Assembly (NCBI GenBank): GCA_019308645.1
Contig: JAFDHR010000190.1
Coordinates: 1-5,936 of the forward strand
DNA from: Deltaproteobacteria bacterium
Lineage (GTDB): Bacteria; Desulfobacterota; DSM-4660; Desulfatiglandales; B25-G16
DNA length: 5,936 nucleotides
Reading direction: 5' to 3'
Under the pieces are notes generated by a model. It searched no databases, was not told the DNA's origin, and saw nothing but the letters and a program-made list of their open reading frames with translations. The first letter of the stretch is position 1; each line of letters begins with the position of its first letter. Below are positions 1 through 4,451 of the stretch, in pieces. Position numbers and translations under genes: made by a program.

Positions 1-474
1 GAGGCCTTTTCCCCTGACTTTATTGAGACACGATTAAAATTTAGCCCATATATTAAGGAAGCAGTAATCTTTGGTGAAGGCCAACCCTATATCACCGCCC
101 TTATCAATCTTGATTTCGGAAATGTTGGCAACTGGGCAGAAGAAAGAAAGATACCATATACCACCTATACCGATCTTTCCCAGCAACCTGAAGTTGAGGA
201 ACTTATTGGGGGAGAAATCAGGCAGGTAAATACCCAGTTGCCGGAACCGATGCAACTGGTTCATTTTATTCTACTCTATAAACTCCTCGATGCAGATGAC
301 GAGGAATTAACTCGGACTGGTAAGGTAAGAAGAAAATTTGTGTTTGAACAATACAAAGATCTGATCGATGCCATGTATACGGATAAAAAAGAGTTAGATG
401 TTAAAGGTCAGGTAAAATATCAAGATGGAACCGTAAGCACTATTGAAACCACTGTGAGGATACTTAAAGTTTAG
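1..474 (+). CDS. AMP-forming long-chain acyl-CoA synthetase, C-terminal part (5' end outside window)
   Basis: The frame is open from base 1 to a TAG at 472-474, giving the last 157 residues. Enzymes of this family activate fatty or other carboxylic acids with ATP and CoA through an acyl-AMP intermediate. Seen here: the small C-terminal domain, with FSPDFIE (residues 3-9) followed by LKFSPYIKEAVIFGEG, a segment typical of FAA1-type long-chain synthetases, and LTRTGKVRRKF (103-113), whose K108 matches the catalytic lysine of the C-terminal A10 motif. The end is therefore intact. It precedes livH in the same direction by 287 bp. From memory, such synthetases occur inside Liv-type ABC clusters of anaerobic bacteria, so a role in activating an imported acid is a reasonable inference. 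The substrate cannot be read from the sequence. Confidence 0.88.
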   Translation, partial: EAFSPDFIETRLKFSPYIKEAVIFGEGQPYITALINLDFGNVGNWAEERKIPYTTYTDLSQQPEVEELIGGEIRQVNTQLPEPMQLVHFILLYKLLDADDEELTRTGKVRRKFVFEQYKDLIDAMYTDKKELDVKGQVKYQDGTVSTIETTVRILKV

Positions 475-481
475 TGAATAT

Positions 482-501
482 CGTTAATCGTTAATGTTAA
501 G
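482..501 (+). repeat. Left 7-nt-period array (NGTTAAT) after the synthetase gene
   Basis: Two identical 7-nt units, CGTTAAT at 482-488 and 489-495, are followed by a partial unit GTTAAG. The array starts 7 nt after the synthetase stop codon. It resembles the inverted complement of the AATAACN units at 724-744, differing mainly by one A/T position per unit, so the two may be ends of one inserted sequence. That pairing is inferred. Confidence 0.45.
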
Positions 502-517
502 ATAACATAATTTCAGC

Positions 518-541
518 CACAAAGACACTAAGACTCCAAGG
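518..541 (+). repeat. CACnAAGn 8-nt-period array, left arm
   Basis: Three 8-nt units lie in perfect register: CACAAAGA (518-525), CACTAAGA (526-533) and the weaker CTCCAAGG (534-541). The first two share CAC-AAG and vary at positions 4 and 8. The arm faces an inverted copy at 591-606, with 13 of 15 bases complementary between 518-532 and 592-606. A small hairpin, TCCAAG (535-540) with CTTGGA (555-560), lies at its inner edge. Confidence 0.6.
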
Positions 542-590
542 TTATTATATAATTCTTGGAATATCATTTTTAATAAGAGACATAATCATT

Positions 591-606
591 TCTTCGTGCC
601 TTTGTG
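591..606 (-). repeat. CACnAAGn 8-nt-period array, inverted right arm
   Basis: Read on the minus strand this gives CACAAAGG and CACGAAGA, two 8-nt units of the pattern seen at 518-541. With the left arm it could form an imperfect stem enclosing about 60 nt. The adjoining TGCCCCTGGC (605-614) is complementary, with one bulge, to GCCAGGGCA at 698-706, giving a further inverted pair in the same gap. Confidence 0.6.
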
Positions 607-723
607 CCCCTGGCCCAGACCTGGCATGCAATGCTTAGCTATATTATATAATATAAATAGATACTATAGAACTTGCAATATATGCTAATGAAATCGCGCC
701 AGGGCAGGCTTGGTGGCTGAACT

Positions 724-744
724 AATAACAAATAACGAATAACA
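724..744 (+). repeat. AATAACn 7-nt-period array before livH
   Basis: Three consecutive 7-nt units share AATAAC and vary in the last base (A, G, A). The array ends 3 nt before the Shine-Dalgarno region of livH. Together with 482-501 it brackets most of the gap between the synthetase gene and livH. The rest of this 287-bp gap holds the inverted repeats listed and an AT-rich stretch near 640-675. I see no gene in it. Confidence 0.5.
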
Positions 745-747
745 AAA

Positions 748-754
748 GTGGGAG
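748..754 (+). promoter_or_regulatory. Shine-Dalgarno site for the original livH start
   Basis: GTGGGAG ends 7 nt before the ATG at 762-764, which begins an excellent LivH N-terminus. This site and the homology behind it mark 762 as the ancestral start, although the frame now breaks at 834. Confidence 0.6.
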
Positions 755-761
755 CTTTTTC

Positions 762-836
762 ATGGAATTTTTCTTTCAAATACTGATAAATGGCTTATCC
801 ATTGGTTTTCTTTATGCCCTTGGGGCTTTGTCATGA
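762..836 (+). pseudogene. livH: LivH N-terminal fragment cut off by a frameshift
   Basis: From ATG 762 the frame reads 24 residues, MEFFFQILINGLSIGFLYAL then GALS, and stops at TGA 834-836. This is the usual first membrane segment of LivH permeases, where a Y-A-L-x-A-L/I-G-F/Y motif runs on into the next region. Here the match stops after YALGAL, and the continuation (VMIFKSSSVLNFAHGE) is found in another frame from about 830. One base must be added to rejoin the frames. Family alignment from memory suggests that about two codons plus one base are missing, as a 7-nt deletion between short TTTG repeats would produce. The TGA overlaps the next ATG (ATGA, 833-836), so restart by translational coupling is possible. 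A real mutation and an assembly error cannot be told apart here. Confidence 0.7.
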
Positions 837-1633
837 TTTTTAAATCCAGCAGTGTGCTTAACTTTGCCCACGGTGAATTAATGGCGATTGGGGCCTTTTT
901 ATTCCTTGTGCTTTCAACCTGGGCAAATTTACCTATCTGGTTGGCTTTTTTAATAACTCTTGCGGGATCTTTCTCTCTTGGATTTATTATCGAGCGCTTT
1001 TTTCTACGACCCTTGATTGGTGAGGCCCTCATTGAAGTTATCATGCTGACTGTTGGGCTGGCCATCATGTTCAAAGGGTTGCTGTTATTTATATTTGGGG
1101 GAGATATACATAGCTACATAGACTTTCTCCCACAAGCGCTTACCTTTCACTGGGGAGTCATTGAAGTTCCTGGAGTATATGTTGCTACATTTATTGTAGG
1201 CCTGATTTTTCTTGGGCTATTTGGGTTCTTCTTTAAGTATTCCTCTCAGGGAATATATATGAGGTCTGTGGCCGATAATCAGCCTGCTGCTATGGCCTTA
1301 GGGGTTCATGTAAGAAGGGTCTTTGCCATGTCGTGGGCTATTGCGGCATTAGTTTGCGCTATGAGTGGGATTGTTCTTGGTATTATCAACGGGATCAATG
1401 TACACGAGGTAAGTGCAGTAGGCCTCAAGGTCTTTCCGGTGGTCATTCTCGGAGGACTTGATAGCATTGGTGGCGCCATCCTTGGTGGGCTTATTATCGG
1501 CCTGCTTGAAACCTTTACAGGCGGATATATCTCCACTAGCCTAAGAGAAGTTGTTCCTTATATTGTCCTTATCATGATATTAATGGTTAAACCTTATGGG
1601 CTCTTTGGCCTTGTAGAAATTGAAAGGGTTTAG
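833..1633 (+). CDS. livH: LivH-type branched-chain amino acid ABC permease, main body
   Basis: This frame gives 266 residues of an inner-membrane permease that with LivM forms the channel of a HAAT-family importer. Motifs seen, numbered from ATG 833: NFAHGELMAIGAF (10-22), typical of LivH; the cytoplasmic coupling loop IYMRSVADNQPAAMALGV (141-158); ILGGLDSIGGAILGGLIIG (205-223); and KPYGLFG (253-259) near the C-terminus, ending EIERV. Several hydrophobic membrane segments are evident. Joined to the fragment at 762-836 it would be about 290 residues, the usual family length, so this body lacks only the first segment. ATG 833 has only a weak GGGG (822-825) in front and overlaps the upstream TGA. 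The protein may be made by coupled restart, or be non-functional, or the break may be a sequence error. The stop codon is the left edge of the inserted element that follows. Confidence 0.85.
   Translation: MIFKSSSVLNFAHGELMAIGAFLFLVLSTWANLPIWLAFLITLAGSFSLGFIIERFFLRPLIGEALIEVIMLTVGLAIMFKGLLLFIFGGDIHSYIDFLPQALTFHWGVIEVPGVYVATFIVGLIFLGLFGFFFKYSSQGIYMRSVADNQPAAMALGVHVRRVFAMSWAIAALVCAMSGIVLGIINGINVHEVSAVGLKVFPVVILGGLDSIGGAILGGLIIGLLETFTGGYISTSLREVVPYIVLIMILMVKPYGLFGLVEIERV
1623..1633 (+). repeat. Putative target-site copy 1 (end of livH)
   Basis: AAAGGGTTTAG spans the last codons and stop of livH. It recurs identically at 1730-1740 and with one change (last base A) at 2240-2250. Extending left, AATTGAAAGGGTTTA is identical at 1618-1632 and 2235-2249. 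The copy encodes ERV-stop in livH and also in the four-helix-bundle gene. Confidence 0.6.
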
Positions 1634-1635
1634 TA

Positions 1636-1670
1636 ATTGAAGATTGACTATTGACAATTGAACATTGATC
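1636..1670 (+). repeat. ATTGAnn array A, five 7-nt units
   Basis: Five perfect-register heptamers share ATTGA, with variable last two bases AG, CT, CA, AC, TC. The region 1623-1670 matches 1730-1777 at 45 of 48 positions, and the first 32 bases are identical. The array begins 2 nt after the livH stop codon. Confidence 0.75.
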
Positions 1671-1701
1671 TATCGTTGTGATAAGAAATCGTAAAAAATC
1701 G

Positions 1702-1729
1702 TCAATTTTCAATCGAAAATAGAAAATTA
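1702..1729 (+). repeat. Inverted array ending the 107-bp unit
   Basis: Four heptamers have cores TCAAT, TCAAT, AAAAT, AAAAT and two variable bases each, then AAAGGG. The segment 1701-1740 matches 2211-2250 at 34 of 40 positions. TCAAT is the complement of ATTGA, so this arm is the inverted partner of 1636-1670. The two arms enclose 31 nt with no coding sense. Confidence 0.65.
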
Positions 1730-1740
1730 AAAGGGTTTAG
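1730..1740 (+). repeat. Putative target-site copy 2
   Basis: AAAGGGTTTAG is identical to the livH 3' end but lies outside any gene, 107 bp downstream of it. It separates the small unit from the gene-bearing unit. Confidence 0.6.
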
Positions 1741-1742
1741 TA

Positions 1743-1777
1743 ATTGAAGATTGACTATTGAAGATTGAATATTGATC
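1743..1777 (+). repeat. ATTGAnn array B, five 7-nt units
   Basis: This is the second five-heptamer array, with variable bases AG, CT, AG, AT, TC. It differs from array A at three bases, all in the variable dinucleotides, while every ATTGA core is kept. It is the left end of the 510-bp unit. Confidence 0.75.
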
Positions 1778-1825
1778 AACCTGAGCTAAGAAAAATAAAA
1801 AAAGAAATATTCATTCCTTAAATTT

Positions 1826-1857
1826 TCAATATTCAATAGAAAATATTCAATTGAAAA
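1826..1857 (+). repeat. Inverted 7-nt array directly before the four-helix-bundle start codon
   Basis: Heptamers have cores TCAAT, TCAAT, AAAAT, TCAAT, followed by AAAA and the ATG at 1858. The order of cores is the same as at 2212-2239, while the variable bases differ. The start region of the gene therefore lies inside a copy of the element's right arm. There is no clear Shine-Dalgarno site here. Confidence 0.65.
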
Positions 1858-2250
1858 ATGGATGAAAAAGCCCTAAAACAGAGAACAAAAGAGTTTGCAC
1901 ACCGTTGTGTAAAATTGAGTATGGCTTTGCCGAAAACATATCTATGTAACCACATTAAGGGACAATTGATCAGGTGTTCCACATCAGTTGCTTCGAATTA
2001 TCGTGCTACCTGCATCGCACAATCTAAGGCAAGTTTTATCTCAAAACTGAGTATTGTACTGGAAGAAGTGGATGAGTCACATTTCTGGCTTGAGTTCATT
2101 ATTGATGAGCAACTCCTAAGTGAAAAACAAGTTCTTCCGCTGCTTAAAGAAGCAGAGCAGTTAACAGCCATCTTTATATCTTCAAGAAAAACGGCAAGAA
2201 GCAGGCAATTGTCAATTGTCAATCGAAAATCGTCAATTGAAAGGGTTTAA
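1858..2250 (+). CDS. Four-helix-bundle protein of the 23S rRNA intervening-sequence (IVP, TIGR02436-like) family
   Basis: The 130-residue protein matches what I know of this family: MDEKALKQRTKEFAHRCVKL at the start, a central RCSTSVASNYRATCIAQSKASFISKLSIVLEEVDESHFWLEFI (about 39-81), and LLKEAEQLTAIFISSRKTAR (95-114). These are the amphipathic helices of a small four-helix bundle. Relatives are encoded in intervening sequences of 23S rRNA genes and are structurally like the Avd accessory protein of diversity-generating retroelements. They are basic, probably nucleic-acid-binding proteins without a settled role. Residues 117-130 (QLSIVNRKSSIERV) are read from the repeat array and target-site copy, so the tail is not family sequence. 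It interrupts the livH-livM pair and is unlikely to be part of the transporter. No good ribosome site precedes ATG 1858. The start is chosen from the family N-terminus. Confidence 0.87.
   Translation: MDEKALKQRTKEFAHRCVKLSMALPKTYLCNHIKGQLIRCSTSVASNYRATCIAQSKASFISKLSIVLEEVDESHFWLEFIIDEQLLSEKQVLPLLKEAEQLTAIFISSRKTARSRQLSIVNRKSSIERV
2205..2239 (+). repeat. Inverted 7-nt array, right end of the element
   Basis: Five heptamers, with cores GCAAT, TCAAT, TCAAT, AAAAT, TCAAT and final bases TG, TG, CG, CG, TG. It is the inverse of the ATTGAnn arrays: TCAATTGTCAAT (2212-2223) is the exact complement of 1650-1661. It also encodes the C-terminal tail of the four-helix-bundle protein. Confidence 0.7.
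2240..2250 (+). promoter_or_regulatory. Putative target-site copy 3, carrying the livM ribosome-binding site
   Basis: AAAGGG (2240-2245) lies 8 nt before the livM ATG at 2254 and is the only Shine-Dalgarno-like sequence there. It belongs to the copy of the livH 3' end, so the insertion kept both the livH stop and the livM translation signal. Confidence 0.55.
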
Positions 2251-2253
2251 GAG

Positions 2254-3324
2254 ATGCGAAAACTGCAATTTCATCCCTGTGGCAATTTTAATGAAACCTA
2301 CGAGCGGGAGCTTACCATATTTGAGACAGATTTCGGCAGGCTGTCCATGTTAATTGGGCTCTTTCTCCTCTTTGCGGTTATCCCCTTCATAACCAATGAA
2401 TATATCCTCTATATTATAAATATAATCGGGATCTATGCCATTGCTGCTATCGGGCTGAACCTCCTTATTGGGTATACCGGCCAGATTAGTCTTGGTCACG
2501 GAGCCTTTTTTGGTGTAGGGGCTTACTCCGCTGCAATCCTTGCTACCAAGGCAGGTTTTCCTTTCCTCATTGCCGTCCCTCTTGCAGGTGTAATCACGGC
2601 CATTGTAGGCATGTTCTTTGGTCTTCCTTCGGCCAGACTGAAGCATCTTTATCTGTGTATTGCCACCCTCGCGAGCCAGTTCATTCTTGAATACGTCTTT
2701 GTGCAATGGGAAAGCCTCACTGGAGGAGCAGAAGGTATAAGTATTCCTTCAGGCTCCCTTTTTGGGATTGATTTAAGCTCTGATAGAAACTTTTATTATG
2801 TAATATTTATCTGTTTCGCGGTCATGACCTGGATGGCAGTAAATCTCATCAGGACACGATACGGAAGGGCATTTATTGCTATCAGAGATAATGACCAGGC
2901 TGCCGAGGGAATGGGCATCCCTATTTTTCAATATAAGTTGCTATCATTTGCCATAAGCTCCTTTTATGCAGGGTTTGCGGGTGCCCTCTTTGCCTATTAT
3001 ATGATAAGCATAACCCCAGAGCCATTTAATTTATGGCTATCCATAGAATACATTGCCATGATCATCATTGGAGGGCTGGGCAGCATTCCTGGTTCTGTTT
3101 TTGGCACTATTTTCATAATTACATTAAATGAAATATTAAGCCTTGCTACCGAGTTTCTCATGAATGTAGGTGCATCTACCGGAATTGCTATTACCATAGC
3201 ACCACTCAGGGAATTCGTGTATGGATTGGCCATTATCTTATTTATCATCTTTGAACCAAAGGGTCTGGCTGAGGTATGGAGAATCGTGCGGTCAAGTTTT
3301 AGACTTTGGCCATTTTCGTACTAG
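2254..3324 (+). CDS. livM: LivM-type branched-chain amino acid ABC permease
   Basis: The 356-residue multi-spanning inner-membrane protein is the partner permease of LivH. Seen: an N-terminal stretch HPCGNFNETYERE (7-19) before the first membrane segment, which I associate with Liv clusters linked to acyl-CoA synthetases; the LivM core NLLIGYTGQISLGHGAFFGVGAY (69-91); the cytoplasmic coupling loop RTRYGRAFIAIRDNDQAAEGMGI (200-222); IIIGGLGSIPGSVFG (270-284); and FEPKGLAEVWR (333-343) at the C-terminal end. Length and motifs are normal and the frame is intact. ATG 2254 has AAAGGG 8 nt upstream. The gene probably once followed livH by 3 nt. It is now separated by a 617-bp insertion, which may weaken coupled translation. 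The substrate is uncertain, since HAAT permeases also move other amino acids, amides and small acids. Confidence 0.93.
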   Translation: MRKLQFHPCGNFNETYERELTIFETDFGRLSMLIGLFLLFAVIPFITNEYILYIINIIGIYAIAAIGLNLLIGYTGQISLGHGAFFGVGAYSAAILATKAGFPFLIAVPLAGVITAIVGMFFGLPSARLKHLYLCIATLASQFILEYVFVQWESLTGGAEGISIPSGSLFGIDLSSDRNFYYVIFICFAVMTWMAVNLIRTRYGRAFIAIRDNDQAAEGMGIPIFQYKLLSFAISSFYAGFAGALFAYYMISITPEPFNLWLSIEYIAMIIIGGLGSIPGSVFGTIFIITLNEILSLATEFLMNVGASTGIAITIAPLREFVYGLAIILFIIFEPKGLAEVWRIVRSSFRLWPFSY

Positions 3325-3325
3325 G

Positions 3326-3367
3326 GTTTGTTGAGTTTATTGTGTTTGTTGGGTTTCTTGGGTTTAA
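3326..3367 (+). repeat. GTTTnTTGn 9-nt-period array between livM and livF
   Basis: Four perfect 9-nt units at 3326, 3335, 3344 and 3353, then GTTTAA. GTTT and TTG are constant in all four; position 5 (G, A, G, C) and position 9 (A, T, G, G) vary. The array starts 1 nt after the livM stop codon. Confidence 0.7.
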
Positions 3368-3389
3368 CATAATAAACACAATTAAACCC
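3360..3389. repeat. Hairpin and inverted partner of the 9-nt array before livF
   Basis: GGGTTTAA (3360-3367) and TTAAACCC (3382-3389) form a perfect 8-bp stem with a 14-nt loop. On the minus strand 3369-3387 reads as two units of the same pattern (GTTTAATTGT and GTTTATTAT), so it is the inverted arm of the array. There is no T run after the stem, and livF begins 19 nt later, so it is not a standard terminator. AAAGGAAG then precedes the livF ATG. Confidence 0.5.
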
Positions 3390-3408
3390 CTTTAGGATAA
3401 AGGAAGTC

Positions 3409-4212
3409 ATGGAAAATAATCTTCTATTACAAATCAACAATATTAGCGTTGTTTATTCAGATGTAATCCAGATCCTTAAGGCTGTTTCTTTAGACGTTAA
3501 AAAGAGTCAGATTGTCTCTTTGCTCGGGAGCAATGGTGCGGGCAAGACCACTACCTTAAAGTCAATCTCAGGGATTCTTAAGCCGGAGAATGGCAAGGTT
3601 ACTGAGGGCACTATAAATTATGAAGGCCATAATATCCAGAATTCAGCACCTGAGATAGTCACAAGGCTGGGTATCATTCAGGTCATGGAAGGAAGACAGC
3701 CATTCAAATACCTTACTGTCGAGGAAAACCTCAGGGTAGGAACTGCTACAAGGTGGGGTAAGCCTTACAAGAAAGACCTGGAATTGGTTTACCATTATTT
3801 CGCCCCACTCGTTGCACGAAAAAATTCACTTGCAGGATACTGTAGTGGAGGGGAGTTGCAGATGCTGGTAATGGGAAGGGCATTAATGGCACAACCAAGG
3901 CTTTTGTTATTAGATGAACCTTCCCTGGGTCTGGCGCCCTTGCTGGTAAAAGAGATATTTGAGATTATCAAAAGGGTAAATCAAGAGCAAGGCACAACCC
4001 TCATGTTAGTGGAACAAAATGCCAATATGGCCCTCCAGATTGCCGACTTTGGATATGTAATGGAAAATGGAAAGATCGTGCTGGAAGGTGATGCAAAAGA
4101 TCTTATAGAAAATCCTGATGTCAAGGAATTTTATCTGGGAGTAGCCGCAACAGGGACAATTAAAACATACAAAGATGTTAAATCCTACAAACGCAGGAAA
4201 AGGTGGCTTTAG
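3409..4212 (+). CDS. livF: LivF-type ABC transporter ATP-binding protein
   Basis: A 267-residue ABC ATPase that would power the LivH-LivM importer from the cytoplasmic face. Walker A is GSNGAGKTT (40-48), with catalytic-site K46. IIQVMEGRQPF (89-99) covers the Q-loop and the EGR region typical of LivF. The signature is CSGGELQ (145-151), Walker B is LLLLDEP (165-171) with D169 and E170, and the D-loop is SLGLAP. MLVEQNANMALQIAD (199-213) has Gln at the switch position, as is usual in LivF. The signature has Cys for the usual Leu and ELQ for the usual EQQ. A short basic C-terminal tail (KSYKRRKRW, 258-266) extends past the family core. The ATG at 3409 follows AAAGGAAG closely. Its usual LivG partner is not in this window. 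Confidence 0.93.
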   Translation: MENNLLLQINNISVVYSDVIQILKAVSLDVKKSQIVSLLGSNGAGKTTTLKSISGILKPENGKVTEGTINYEGHNIQNSAPEIVTRLGIIQVMEGRQPFKYLTVEENLRVGTATRWGKPYKKDLELVYHYFAPLVARKNSLAGYCSGGELQMLVMGRALMAQPRLLLLDEPSLGLAPLLVKEIFEIIKRVNQEQGTTLMLVEQNANMALQIADFGYVMENGKIVLEGDAKDLIENPDVKEFYLGVAATGTIKTYKDVKSYKRRKRWL

Positions 4213-4214
4213 AA

Positions 4215-4235
4215 ATTTTCGATTTTCAATTAACA
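4215..4235 (+). repeat. Solitary 7-nt array remnant after livF
   Basis: Three heptamers, ATTTTCG, ATTTTCA and ATTAACA, begin 2 nt after the livF stop. The complement (TGTTAAT, TGAAAAT, CGAAAAT) resembles the arms of the livH-livM element, so this may be one end of a decayed copy. I found no matching opposite end in the following 400 bp. Confidence 0.4.
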
Positions 4236-4291
4236 GTCCGTATACATCTCCCCTTTTTATCTAACCTATCTTGATTTTTTACTACCGCTGA

Positions 4292-4363
4292 TCCGATATC
4301 CCTGCATTCAAAATAGGTGAAAAAATCGATGATCTTCTCGATATGTATCTCAGCGATATATAG
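4292..4363 (+). pseudogene. Possible scrap of a small DNA-binding protein gene
   Basis: After an in-frame TGA the sequence reads SDIPAFKIGEKIDDLLDMYL then SDI and stops at TAG 4361-4363. IPAFKIG resembles the IPAFKVG segment of excisionase-like (HTH_17) domains, and the rest reads like a helical C-terminus. It has no start codon or ribosome site and only 23 residues, so it may be a decayed gene end or chance. Confidence 0.2.
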
Positions 4364-4364
4364 G

Positions 4365-4382
4365 GTTTATTATGTTCATTAA
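4365..4382 (+). repeat. Two further 9-nt units (GTTTATTAT, GTTCATTAA)
   Basis: Two units in 9-nt register follow a TAG and a single G, the same arrangement as TAG-G-GTTTGTTGA after livM. GTTTATTAT is identical to a unit on the minus strand at 3369-3377. Only two units are present, so chance is possible. Confidence 0.3.
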
Positions 4383-4401
4383 GAAGGAATGGATTTTTTC
4401 C

Positions 4402-4430
4402 TTGATAGTAATTAAAAAAAGGTATAGATA
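4402..4430 (+). promoter_or_regulatory. Weak candidate promoter upstream of rpsB
   Basis: TTGATA (4402-4407) is a good -35 box. Possible -10 boxes are TATAGA (4423-4428, 15-nt spacer) or TAGATA (4425-4430, 17-nt spacer). rpsB starts about 200 nt downstream, and a separate promoter is expected because the Liv cluster is functionally unrelated. The region is very AT-rich, so the match is weak evidence. Confidence 0.25.
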
Positions 4431-4449
4431 AAACAAACATTTTTTAATT
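4410..4449. repeat. AT-only inverted repeat
   Basis: AATTAAAAAA (4410-4419) and TTTTTTAATT (4440-4449) are perfectly complementary over 10 bp around a 20-nt loop. The low complexity makes its significance uncertain. Confidence 0.35.
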
Positions 4450-4451
4450 TG

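Larger units (their letters stand above)
1634..2250 (+). mobile_element. Composite repeat-bounded insertion carrying a four-helix-bundle gene
   Basis: The sequence separating livH from livM looks like two insertions side by side. AAAGGGTTTA occurs at 1623-1632 (end of livH), 1730-1739 and 2240-2249 (just before livM), spaced 107 and 510 bp. Each interval starts with five 7-nt ATTGAnn units and ends with inverted TCAATnn-type units. The first (107 bp) has no gene, the second carries the four-helix-bundle gene. Removing 617 bp would rejoin livH to livM with a TAA stop, 3 nt and the livM ATG, a normal operon junction. No transposase or recombinase gene is visible. Insertion with target duplication is my inference. 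Local tandem duplication is the alternative for part of it. Confidence 0.55.

Noticed and set aside
647..652. TATAAT as a -10 box for livH
   Set aside because: The perfect hexamer lies in a long AT run, and no -35-like sequence is found 16-18 nt upstream.
482..744. CRISPR array
   Set aside because: The units are 7-9 nt with no unique spacers of regular size and no cas genes.
1634..2250. Diversity-generating retroelement, because of the Avd-like fold of the encoded protein
   Set aside because: No reverse transcriptase, template repeat or variable repeat pair is visible, and the differences between the array copies are not confined to adenines.
2350..2706. Minus-strand open frame opposite livM
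   Set aside because: It is inside a clear LivM gene and its product resembles no family I recognise. The same applies to minus-strand frames at 760-1074, 1306-1536, 1998-2222 and 2997-3248.
3360..3389. Rho-independent terminator after livM
   Set aside because: The stem is AT-rich, no T run follows, and livF starts 19 nt later on the same strand.
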